Of a DNA stretch of 54,691 nucleotides, positions 1 to 12,000 are shown one piece after another. The position numbers and the translations under genes were made by a program. How positions within the stretch are numbered: the first letter of the stretch is position 1; each line of letters starts with the position of its first letter. The DNA is from Saccharothrix coeruleofusca (GTDB lineage Bacteria; Actinomycetota; Actinomycetes; Mycobacteriales; Pseudonocardiaceae), in the NCBI RefSeq assembly GCF_014648515.1, contig NZ_BMRG01000027.1, positions 1-54,691 of the forward strand, in the 5' to 3' direction. A model generated the notes under the pieces. It had not been told where the DNA came from. It saw only the letters and a list, made by a program, of their open reading frames with translations, and did not search any database.

Positions 1-1
1 C

Positions 2-61
2 GAACCCGTCGCGCCCGAACCCGTCGCGCCCGAACCCGTCGCGCCTGGAGCACCGGCGCAG
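2..61 (+). repeat. Tandem 15-bp repeats coding an EPVAP linker
   Basis: Three copies of a 15-bp unit encode Glu-Pro-Val-Ala-Pro in frame, just before the first ACP in the window. The array may extend upstream. It is a flexible Pro/Ala linker between PKS domains, not an intergenic repeat. Confidence 0.8.
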
Positions 62-3000
62 GTGCCGGTGGCGGTGGCGGTGACGGCCGAGGACGTCCGC
101 GCCGAGGTGGAGGACGTGCTCGGCGAGGTGCTCTACCTCGACCGGGAGGAGATCGACTCGGACCGCACGTTCGCCGAGATGGGGCTGGACTCGGTCGGCG
201 CGGTGGAGATCATCGGCAAGCTCAACCGCCGCCTGGGCACTGATCTGGACTCCACCGCCGTGTACGACCGGCCGACCGTGCCCGCGCTCGCCGAGGCGGT
301 GGCCGAGGACCTGACGCGGTCCGCCGCCCTCCGCGCCGCCGCGACCGATCCCGGTCCCCGGCGCGTCGAGGCGCAGCCCGCGCCCGAACCGCCGGTCGCC
401 TCCGCGCGGGTGGCGGCCCCCGAATCGGCCCCCGAATCGGCCCCCGAATCGGTCCCCGAATCGGTCCCCGAATCGGTCCTGGAGAAGAACCCGGAGCCCG
501 CTCCGGGTGCCGGTCAGGTGAGGCTGACGCCCCTGCCCACCGATCCGCGGCCGGTGGTCGCACCGCCCGCTCCCGCGCGGGGAGCGGCCGAGCCGCCCAC
601 CACGGGGCGGGAGATCGCGGTCATCGGCATGTCGGGCAGCTTCCCCGACGCCCCTGACCTCGACGCGTTCTGGGACAACCTGGCCAGGGGCCGGTGCAGC
701 ATCCGCGAGGTGCCACCGCACCGGTGGGACGTGGGCGAGCACTTCGACCCCGACCGGCGGGCGCCGGACCGCACCTACAGCAAGTGGGCGGCGATGCTGG
801 ACGACGTCGACGTGTTCGACGCGCAGCTGTTCAACCTGTCACCGCTCGACGCCGAGGCGATGGACCCGCAGCAGCGGCTGTTCCTGCGCCACGCGTGGGC
901 CGCGCTGGAGGACGCGGGCTACGCGGGCGACCGCGGCAGGCGCCCCTGGGGCGTGTTCGCGGGGTGCGCCGCCGGGGACTACACCGACCTGCTCGACGCG
1001 GCGGGCCGGGGGCTGTCCGCCCAGGCGTTCCTGGGCAACGCGCCGTCCGTGCTGGCGGCCCGCATCGCGTACCTGCTCGACTTCAGCGGTCCCGCGGTAG
1101 CCCTGGACACCGCGTGCTCGTCCTCGTTGGTGGCGCTGGACCTGGCCTGCGCCAGCCTGCTGCGCGGCGAGTGCGACGCGGCGGTGGCGGGCGGTGTCGC
1201 GGTCATGTGCACGCCCAAGATGCACGTCTGGACCAGCAGGACCGGCATGTTGTCGCCCACGGGCCGCTGCCGCCCGTTCGACGCGGGCGCCGACGGCATC
1301 GTGCTGGGCGAGGGCGTCGGCGTGGTGGTGCTCAAGAAGCTCGACCGCGCGCTGGCCGACGGCGACCACGTCCACGGCGTGATCCTCGCCAGCGGCGTAA
1401 ACAGCGACGGCAAGACCAACGGCATCACCGCGCCCAGCGCCCGCGCGCAGGCCGACCTGATCAGGCGCGTGCACGACCTCGCGGGCGTCCGGCCCGCGGA
1501 CGTCGGGTACGTGGAGGCGCACGGCACCGGCACCGAGCTGGGCGACCCGATCGAGGTGAAGGCGCTCAACGCGGCGCTGAGCCCGGCGGACGGCCGGACC
1601 AGCAGCGGTCTCGGGTCGGTGAAGGGCAACATCGGGCACACCACCGTGGCGGCCGGGATCGCCGGCCTGCTGAAGGTGCTGCTGGCGCTGCGGCACGGCC
1701 AGCTGCCGCCCACGCCGGGCTACGAGGTGCCCAACCCCCACATCGACTTCGGCGCGGGGCCGCTGCGCGTGGTGCGCGAGCTGGAGCCGTGGCCGCCGGG
1801 GCCGTCCGGGCGGCGGGTGGCGGCGGTGAGCAGCTTCGGCTTCAGCGGGGTCAACTGCCACGTCGTGGTGGCGGAACCGCCCGCGCGGACGGAGGGCGCG
1901 CCGAACTCCCGCGCCGAGGTGGTCGTGCTCTCCGCGCGCGACGAGGAGGGGCTGCGCCGCCGGGCGGCGGACCTGGCCGACCACCTCGACGGACCGGGAG
2001 CTGGCCACCGCCTCGCCGACGTCGCGCACACCCTGGCGGTGGGGCGTCGCCACCTGCGGGCGCGGGCCGCGGTCGTCGTGGCCGACCGCGCGGCCCTGCT
2101 GGCGTGGCTGCGCGCCGTGGCGGACGGCCGCACCCCGCCCGCCGCGGACCGGACGGCCCCGCAGGCGCTGCGCGACCTCGCGCTGGCCTACGCCCGCGGC
2201 GAGGACCCCGACTGGGCGGAGCACCACCGGGACCGCCCGGTGCGCCGGGTGCCGCTGCCGCCGTACCCCTTCGCCCGCGAGCGGCACTGGGTGCGGGCGG
2301 ACGACGCGCCCCTGCTGAGCGGAACCACCCGGTCCGGTGACACCACCACCCACGAGCTGCGGCTGACCCCGGACCACTGGCTGGTCGCCTGCCACCACGT
2401 CGGCGGGGCGCCAGTGCTGCCCGCCACCGCCTCGGTCCTGCTGCTGGCCTCGGTCGCCCCGGTCGAGGGGGCGGTGGCCATCCGCGGTCTGCGGTGGTCC
2501 CGGCCGCTGGTGGTCCGGGCTCCCCGCACGGTGTCGCTGGTGGTGCGGCCGAAGCGCGACGGCGTCGCCGTGACCCTGGCCGACGAGTCGGGGGAGTGCG
2601 CCCACGGCGCGGTCCACCCGCTCACCGACGACGGCGAGCGCCTCGACGCGGCGGCGGTGAGCGAGCGCTGCCCCGAGCCGGTCCCGGTCGAGCAGGTGTA
2701 CCGGCGCTTCGCGTCGGCCGGTCTGGACTACCGCGGCGACCACCGGGGCCTGGAGGAGTTGCGCCGGGGCCGTGACGAGGCGATCGGCGTGCTGCGCGCG
2801 GCGGACCGGGTGGACCCGGCGGGCGCCGCACTGGTCCCGGCCACCCTCGACGCCGCTCTCCAGGCCGCCGTGGTGCTGGTGGCCGAGGGCGCGAACCCCC
2901 GGCCGCTGCTGCCCTTCGCGGTGGAGCGCGTGGACGTCCTCGACCGGCGGGCCGCACCGCGCTACGCCCACGTGCGCAAGGAGGGCGACTTCCGGTTCTC

Positions 3001-6000
3001 CGTTCGCGTCGCCGATGCCGCGGGGCACGTCTGCGTGCGCTTGGACGGCCTGCGCCTGCGTGCGGCGCCCGAGCCCGCCCGCACCGACGGGCCGTTGGCG
3101 GAGGACGCGGATCTCGTCCCGGAGACGGTGTTCGTGCCCCGGTGGGAGCCGGCCCCGGCCACGGCAGCGGCGCGGGGCCGGGCGCGGGGCAGGGTGGCGG
3201 TCGTCGCCGCCCCCGACGACCCCCTCGCACTGGCGCTGCTGGCCCACGGGGAGCCGGAGCACGCGGTGTGCGTGTCCCCCGCCGAGGCCGACGCGCTGTG
3301 GGGCGACCCGCGGCGGCCGTTCGACGTGGTGCACGTGGTCGCCGCGCCCGACGACCGCACCGGGCACTCGGCCGTGCTCGACCTGTTCCGCCTGGTGAGG
3401 GGCATGATTGACGCGGGCTGGGCCAGGCACCCGCTGACCCTGTCGGTGGTCCTGCGCGGCGCGGTGGCGGTGTCCGGCGAGGAGGTGCCCGACCCTGCCG
3501 CCGCCGCGCTGGTCGGGCTGGTCGGCGCGATCCGGGCCGAGCACCCCCGCTGGCGGGCCGGGTGCGTCGACGTCGGGTCGGCCGCGGCGGACCCGCTGCT
3601 CGCGGCGCGGATCGCGGGCGAGGAACACACCGAGCGGGTGGTCGCGCTGCGCGGGGAGCGACGGCTGGTCCGGCGGCTGGTCCCCGCGCCGGGGGAGGGG
3701 GCGGCCAGGGCGGTGTTCCGCCCCGGCGGCACGTACCTGGTCGTCGGCGGGGCGGGCGGCCTCGGCCGCGCCTTCAGCGCGCACCTCGCGCGCACGGTGG
3801 GGGCCCGCCTGGTCTGGCTGGGCCGCCGCCCCGAGGACGACGGCGTCCGGGCGGCCCGTGCGGAGGTCGAGCGGCTCGGCGGCCAGGTCGCCTACCTGCG
3901 GGGCGACGTGGGCGACCCGGCCGCGCTGCGCGCCGCAGTCGACGTGGCGAAGACCCGCTTCGGGGCCTTGCACGGGGTCGTGCACGCCGCGATGGTGCTG
4001 CGCGACCGCGCGCTGGCCACGATGCGCGAGGAGGACTTGCTGGAGGTGCTGGCGCCCAAGGCAGCAGGCGCCGTCGCGCTCGGCGAGGCGCTGGCGGGCG
4101 AACCGCTGGATTTCCTCGCCTACTTCTCCTCCGCCGTGACCTGCACCGACGCCGCGGGCCAGGGCAACTACGCGGCCGCGAGCTGGTTCGAGGACGCCTG
4201 TGCCCTGGCGCTGCGCGCCGCGGGCCTGCCCGCGACCGCGATCGACTGGGGCTACTGGGGCAGCGTCGGCGCCGTCGCCACACCCGAGCACCGGGAGCGA
4301 TTCGCCGCCCTGGGCATCGCCCCGCTCGAACCGGCCGACGGCATCGCGGCGCTGGAGCGCGTCCTGCGCGCAGGCCTGCCACAGGCCCTGGTGGTGAAGG
4401 GCACCGGGGAGGGGCTGGCGAGACTGGGCGCGGGCCCCCGGCCGGACCCCGACATCGCGGGCGCCGTCGCCGGATACGCCGAGCTGGACGAGTGCAGCCG
4501 GGCGCTGCTGGCCCGCGTGTTCCTCGGGATGCCCGGTGCGCCCGCACCGGGCGAGCGGGTGGACCTCGCCTGCCTGGCCGAGCGGCTCCCCGTGGCCCCG
4601 GAGCAGGGCAGGCTGTTCGACGCGGTGCTGGACGCGCTGGTCCGCGCGGGCGTGGTCCGGCTGGGCGACGGGTGGGTGGAGGTCACCGGCGCGGTGCCCG
4701 AGGACACCACGGCCGAAGTCGCCGCCCGGTACCCGGAGCTGGCAGGCCACCTGCGCCTGCTGCGCACCTGCGCGGCGGCGCTGCCCGAGGTGCTCGCGGG
4801 GACCCGGCGCGGGGTCGAGGTGCTGTTTCCCGGCGGCTCGACGGAACTGCTCGACGAGGTGTACCGGGGCAACACCGGCGCGGACTTCCACCACCGGCTG
4901 GTCGCCGAGGAGGTGGTGGCCGCGGTCCGCGAGGTCGCTCGGGCGACGGGGCGGCCCGCGGAGGTCCTGGAGGTCGGTGCGGGCACCGGGGCGAGCACCG
5001 CGTTCGTGCTCGACGCCTGCGCCGGGCTCGACCCGCTGCCCCGGCTGCACTTCACCGACGTGTCCCCGGCGTTCCTCAACCGCGCGCGCGAGCGCTTCGG
5101 CGTCGAGCACCCCAACGTGACCTTCGGGCTGTTCGACGTCGAGCAGGACCCGATGGCGCAAGGGCTGGCCGCGCCGGGCTACGACGTCGTGGTCGCGGCC
5201 AACGTCCTGCACGCCACCGCCGACATCGGCCGCGCGCTCGCCACCGTGGCCGGGCTGCTGCGCCCCGGCGGGCTGCTGGTGGTCAACGAGGCCACCCTGG
5301 CCACCGACTTCCTGACCGCGACGTTCGGCCTGACGCCCGGCTGGTGGCGGTTCCGCGACCCGGCCGCGCGGCTGGACCGCTCGCCGCTGCTCGGCCCCGC
5401 CCAGTGGCGCGACGCGCTGACCGGGGCAGGACTGGCGGTGCGGCGCGTGCGCGGCGTGCCGGGCACCCCGGAGGACCGGCTGGCGCAGTGCGTCGTGGTG
5501 GCCGAGCGGCAGCGGGTCGAACCCGCCGGACCGCCGGTCCCGGCGGGACCGCTCACCCGCGCCGCCGTCGTCGACTACGTCCGGCGGGTGTTCGCCGAGG
5601 TGCTCAAGTTCCGCTCGGCGGACCTCGACGAGCGGGCGACGTTCGAGACCTTCGGGGTGGACTCGCTGGTGAGCCTGTCCATCGTGGACCGGTTCGAGCG
5701 GGACCTGGGCGAACTGCCCGCCACCCTGCTGTTCCAGCGCACGACCATCGAGGAGCTGGCCGAGCACTTCGAGCGGCACTGCGGCGACCGGTTGGCGGCG
5801 GTGCTCACGCCATCGCGGCGGGACGCGGCACCCGGCCGCGTCGCCGCCGCACCCGCCGCGGAGGACCCAGCGGAGGCTCCGGCCGACGCCCTCCCGGGGG
5901 ACACCTCGGGGGACACCTCGGGGGACATCGCCGTCATCGGCGTGACGGGCCGGTATCCCGGCGCGCCGGACCTCGACGCGTTCTGGCGCAACCTCCGCGC

Positions 6001-9000
6001 GGGGCAGCGGTCGGTCACCGCGGTGCCGCCGGAGCGGTTCGACTGGGCCGGTTTCGACTGGGACGAGCTCTACGACCCGGAACCGGGGAAGCCGAACCGC
6101 AGCTACGGCCGCTGGGGTGGGTTCATCGAGGGGGTCGACCGGTTCGACCCCGGCTTCTTCGGCATCCTGCCCCGCGACGCGGCGACCATGGACCCCCAGG
6201 AGCGGTTGTTCCTGGAGACCGCGTGGACGCTGCTGCAGGACTCGGGTCACCTCGCCGACACCACCCGCGAGCGGTCCACGGGTGTGTTCGTCGGCACGAT
6301 GTACGGGACCTACGGCCAGCTGGCCGCGGCGGGCGGGTGGCGGGCGGGCCGGTTCACCGACGGGCACTCGCCGTACTGGTCCATCGCCAACCGCGTGTCG
6401 TACACGCTGGACCTGCGCGGGCCGAGCTTCGCGGTGGACTCCGCCTGCTCGTCCTCGCTGACCGCGGTGCACCTGGCCGTGCAGAGCCTGCGCAGGGGCG
6501 AGTGCCGGATGGCCATCGCAGGCGGGGTCAACCTCGTGCTGCACCCCGCGCACCTGGTCGCGCTGTCGTCGATGCGGATGCTGTCCCCGGACGGGGCCTG
6601 CAAGGTCTTCGACGAGCGGGCCGACGGCATCGTGCCGGGGGAGGGCGTCGGCGCGGTGCTGCTCAAGCCGCTGGCGGCGGCCGAGGCGGACGGGGACGAC
6701 ATCTGGGCGGTGATCAAGGGCACCCGCGTCAACGCGGGCGGGCGCACCGCGGGGTACACGGTGCCGAACCCGAACGCGCAGGCCCGGCTGGTGGCCGAGG
6801 CGATCCGCGAGTCCGGTGTGGACCCCCGCACCATCGGCTTCGTCGAGGCGCACGGCACCGGCACGTCGTTGGGCGACCCGATCGAACTCGCCGCGCTGTC
6901 CGAGGCCCTGCGCGAGGTCGGCGGGCCCGAGCGGTGCCTGGTCGGGTCGGTCAAGGCCAACATCGGGCACCTGGAGGGCGCGGCGGGCATCGCCGGGCTG
7001 ACCAAGGTGCTGCTCCAGCTCAGGCACGGCGTGGTCGCGCCGTGCGCGAACCTGCTCCGGGTCAACCCGAAGATCGACCTGCGGTCCACCCCGTTCGTCC
7101 TGCCGACCGAACCGGTCGACTGGGCCGCGCCGCGCCGGGCCGGGATCAGCTCGTTCGGCGCGGGCGGGGCCAACGCGCACGTGGTCGTCGAGGGCTACGC
7201 CCGGCCACCCGCCGCCGCGCCCGCCGAGGGCGAGCAGGTGTTCCTGCTGTCCGCGCGCACGTCGGAGCAGTTGCGCACCGCGGCGGCCGACCTGGCCGAC
7301 GCGGTGGCCGCCCGGCTCGACCTGTCGCTCGCCGCCTTGGCGCACACCACGCAGGTGGGCCGCGCGGAGTTCGGCGAGCGGCTCGCCGTGGTCGCGGGGG
7401 GCAGCGGGGAGCTGGTGGAGCGGCTGCGCGCGGCGAGCGCCGGGCGGTCCGCCGAGGGCGTCGTGCTGGGCACGGCGGAACGGCCCGGCGAGGCCGCGGA
7501 CGAGGACGGCTTGGTCGCCCAGCTGGTCGCCGGGCGCCGATTGCGCGCGCTGGCGAAGCTGTGGGTCGGCGGGACGCCCGTCGACTGGCGCGCGCTGTGG
7601 CCCGGCGGCTCACCGGGACGAGTGGCCATGCCGCCCTACCCGTTCGACCGCAGGAGGTTCTGGCTGCCCCGACCCGCTCCCGCGCCCGCTGGAACCGCAG
7701 GGGGCGGCGCGGCTTCCGACGCGTCCCTGACGTACTCGCGGCCGGTGTGGCGGCGCGTCGACGCGCCACCGGCATCCCTGCCGCGGACCGCGCTGGTGCT
7801 CGGCGACGACCTCGGCGCCGAAGCCACCGCCGCGCGGCTGACCGAGGCCGGGGTCCGGTGCGTCCGGGCGTCAGGCGGCCGCGCGGACCTCACCGCCGCG
7901 GTGACCGACCTCGCGCAACGGGACCTGCTGCCCGACGCCGTCGTGCACTTGGCGCCCGCCACCGACGGCGCTGACGTCGCCGTCGAACTCGACACCGCGG
8001 TGTACCCGCTGCTGTGGGCCACCACCGCCGTGCTGGCCGCCGGGGGGCGGAAACCGCTGCGGGTGGCCGCCGGGTTCGAGCGGCGGCCGGGAGAGCACCG
8101 GCCCGTGCCCGCCGCGCTGCACGCGATGCTGCGCACGCTGGCCTTGGAGCACAGCGGGTTCACCGGCGTGTCGGCGGCTTTCGAGGACGTCGCCGACGCC
8201 GCGGGCCTGCTGGTGGACGAACTGCGCCGCACCACGCCGTCCGGGCCGCCGGAGGACCGCGTCCGGCAGGTGCGCCGCACCGGGGAGGGTCGGTGGGAGG
8301 CGGACCTGGAACCGGTCGACCCGCCCGGCGAGGTCCCGGCCGTCCCGCTGCGCGCGGGCGGCACCTACCTGGTCCTCGGCGGTGCGGGCGCGCTCGGGCG
8401 CAAGCTCGCCGAGCACCTGAGCGGGCAGGCCCCGATCACCGTCGTCCTGGCCGGTCGCTCGGACCCCGGCGCGCCGGACCCGCGCGGCCTGGCGGGGCCC
8501 GGTTCGACCGTGGTGTACCGGCGGGTCGACCTGGCCGACCAGCGAGACGTGCGGCGGCTCGTGGACGAGGTGCGCAGGGAGCACGGACCGCTGTGCGGTC
8601 TGGTCCACGCCGCGGGGGTCACGCGGGACTCGCTGGCCGTGCGCAAGTCGCCCGAGGACGTCGCGGAGGTCCTGGGCGCCAAGGTGCTCGGCGCGGTGCA
8701 CGCGGACGCGGCCACGGCGGGTGAACCGCTGGACTTCTTCGTGCTGTTCTCGTCGGTCGCGGGCCGCACCGGCAACCTCGGGCAGGTCGACTACGCCTAC
8801 GCCAACGCCTTCCTGGACGAGTTCGCCGCGCTGCGCAACGGGTTGCTCGCGGCGGGGCGGCGGCAGGGGCGGGCGGTGTCGATCTGCTGGCCGCTGTGGG
8901 AAGAGGGCGGCATGACCGTCCCCGACGCGACCAGGCGGCTGTTCGCCCGCCGGTGGGGCAGCACACCGCTGGGCACCGCGGACGGCATGGCCGCCTTCGC

Positions 9001-12000
9001 CCGCGCCCTGTCCGCCGGGGCGGACTGCCTGGTGGTGGCCACCGGGGGCGGCACCCGTCCCGCCGACGAGCGCGTCGAGGCGGCCGTGCCGCCCCCGGCC
9101 GACGCCGCGGCGTTCGTGCGGACCGAGCTGAGGTCGATCGCGGCGCGGTTCCTGCTGGTCGAGGAGCAGCACGTCGACCTGGACGCGGACCTGATGGACG
9201 CGGGCTTCGACTCGATCTCGCTCACCGAGCTGATCGGCGCGGTCAACGAGCGCTACGACCTGGACCTCCTGCCGACCGTGCTGTTCGAGTCGGTGAACCT
9301 GGCCGCGTTCGCCCGGTACCTGGTCGAGGAGCACGGCCCGGCGGTGGCCGCGAGGGCGACCACCGCGGCGATGCCGGACGTGCCGGTGAACGCGGACACC
9401 CCGGTCGCCGCACCCGCCTTCGAAGCGGGACCGGAGGGCCGGCAAGCCGGTGACGCGGAGCAGGCAGGCCAGGGAGTCGGTGACGTGGAAGTGGGCGAGG
9501 TCCGCGGACCGGCCCCGGCGGACGTGAGGGTGGCCGCCCCCAGGCCCACCCCGGAACCCGCGCCGGACAGGCCGTCGCCGGTCGCGGTGGTGGGCATGGC
9601 GGGTGTCCTGCCGGGGTCGGCGGACGTCGACCGGTTCTGGCAGCACCTGGTGGACGGCGACGACCTGATCTGCCCGGTCCCGCCGGACCGGACCGACCTG
9701 CTCGCCGACCACCGCACCAGGGACGTCCGGGCGGGCTTCCTGGACGACGTCCGCCGCTTCGACGCCGCGCTGTTCGGCATCTCCCCCCGCGAAGCGGCGC
9801 TGATGGACCCCCAGCAGCGGCTGTTCCTGGAGACGGTGTGGCGTGCGGTCGAGGACGCGGGCTACGCGCCGTCGTCGTTCGCGGGCACCGCCACCGGGCT
9901 GTTCGCCGCGGTGTCCGCCTGCGACTACGACGACCTGCTGCGGACCCACGGCGTCCCGGTGGAGGCGCACTCGGCCAGCGGCATCGCCGCGTGCATCCTG
10001 GCCAACCGCGTGTCGCACCTGCTCGACCTGCGCGGTCCGAGCGAGGCCGTCGACACGGCGTGCTCCAGCTCGCTGGTGGCGCTGCACCGGGCCGTGCGGG
10101 CCATCCGGTCGGGGGAGTGCGACGCGGCGCTGGTCGGCGGCGTGAACCTGCTGCTGAGCCCCGGCCTGTTCGTCGCCTTCGCCGATTCCGGGATGCTCAG
10201 CCCGGACGGCCGGTGCAAGGCGTTCGACGAGGCCGCGGACGGCTACGGCCGCGGCGAGGGCGTGGGCGTCGTCCTGCTCAAACCGCTGGACCGCGCGCTC
10301 GCCGACGGCGACCACGTGTACGCGGTGATCCGCGGCAGCGCGGTCGGCCACGGCGGCCGGGCCACGTCGCTGACGGCTCCCAACCCGAAGGCGCAGGCCC
10401 GCGTCATCGTGGCGGCCCACCGGGAAGCGGCGGTGGACCCGCGCACGGTCGGCTACGTCGAGGCGCACGGCACCGGCACCCGGCTGGGCGATCCGGTCGA
10501 GGTGGAGGGGCTGCGCAAGGCGTTCGCCGAACTCGGCGCGCCCGAGGGGCCGCCGTGGATCGGCATCGGCTCGGTGAAGACCAACACCGGCCATCTCGAG
10601 ACGGCCGCGGGCATGGCGAGCCTGCTCAAGGTGCTGCTGTGCCTGCACCACCGCAAGCTGCCCGCGTCGATCAACCTGGAGCGGCCCAACAGGTACCTCG
10701 ATCTCGCGGACAGCCCCTTCTACCTCAACGCGGAGCTGCGCGACTGGGAGGCGGCCACCCTGCCCGACGGCACCCCGGTCCGGCGTGCGGGCATCAGCTC
10801 GTTCGGCTTCGGCGGCACGAACGCCCACGTCGTGCTGGAGGGCTTGGTCGAGCCCGAGGACGACGCCTCGCCGCCCGGCCCGCACGCGTTCGTGCTGTCC
10901 GCGCCGAGCCCGCGGGCGCTGGCCGAGTACGCCGGGCGGCTGGCCGACCTGCTCGCGCGGCGTCCCCACCTGCCGCTGGCCAGGGTCGCCCGCACGCTCC
11001 AGGTCGGGCGCGAGGCGCTGCCCCACCGGTGCGGCTTCCTCGCGGAGGACCACGAGCAGGCGCTGCGGACGCTGCGCGCGGTCGCCGAGGACCGCCCGGC
11101 GCCGGGGCTGGTGCGGGGCCTGGTGCCGGGCAGTTGGCGGAAAGCGGAGGCCGCGGACCCGGCGGACCCCGACGAGGACCCGATCGCGGCTTGGGTCGCC
11201 GGGCGGCGCGTCGACTGGGCGGCCCGGTGGCCCGCCCCGGTCCGCAGGCTGCCCGGCCTGCCCGGTTTCCCCTTCGCCAAGACCACCCACTGGTTCACCG
11301 AGCGAACCACCGACGTTCCCGAGGAGGACACGGTGCAGGACGACCCCGTGCGGGACGAGACTCCGAGGCAGGCGCCGCGGGCCAAGGTCCGGTTGGCGCG
11401 GCCCGCCGGTCGCGGCGGCACCGGACCGGCCGCGGGCGGGCCCGTCCCCGTGCCCCGGCGGGCCGGAGCGCCGTCCGCCCCGGAGCCATCCTCGGCGACC
11501 GCCGAGCACCCCCTCGCCGGGCAGGCGGACGGTGTGGAGGCGGCCATCCGCGACAGGCTCGCCGTGATCCTCGGCGTCGACGCGGACTGGCTGAGCCCGG
11601 ACGGCTCGTTCGCCGACCTTGGCCTCGACTCGATCTTCCGGATGGAGCTGGTCCGCTGGCTCAACGACGCCCACGGGGTGGACCTCAAGGCCGCGGACCT
11701 CTACGAGCACGACTCGATCGAGGCGCTGGCGCGCTTCGTGCGCCGGTCGGCGCCCCGCGCGGGCGACCCCTCGGCGGCCGACGTCGGGACAGGCACGGCG
11801 GTCGACGCCGAGGCGGACACGGCGGTTGACACGGTGATCGACACGGCGGAGGTCCGGCGGCGGCTGGAGGAGCTGGTCGTGGCCACCGTCGGCAGACCCG
11901 TCGACCCGGCGCTGACCTTCACCGACAACGGGTTCACCTCGTTCGACATGCTCCGCCTGGTCAACGAGCTGGACAAGCGGTTCGGCCCCCAGCGCAAGAC

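Noticed and set aside
418-480. CRISPR-like or satellite repeat
   Set aside because: 12-bp units in frame inside a coding sequence, without spacers; a linker repeat.
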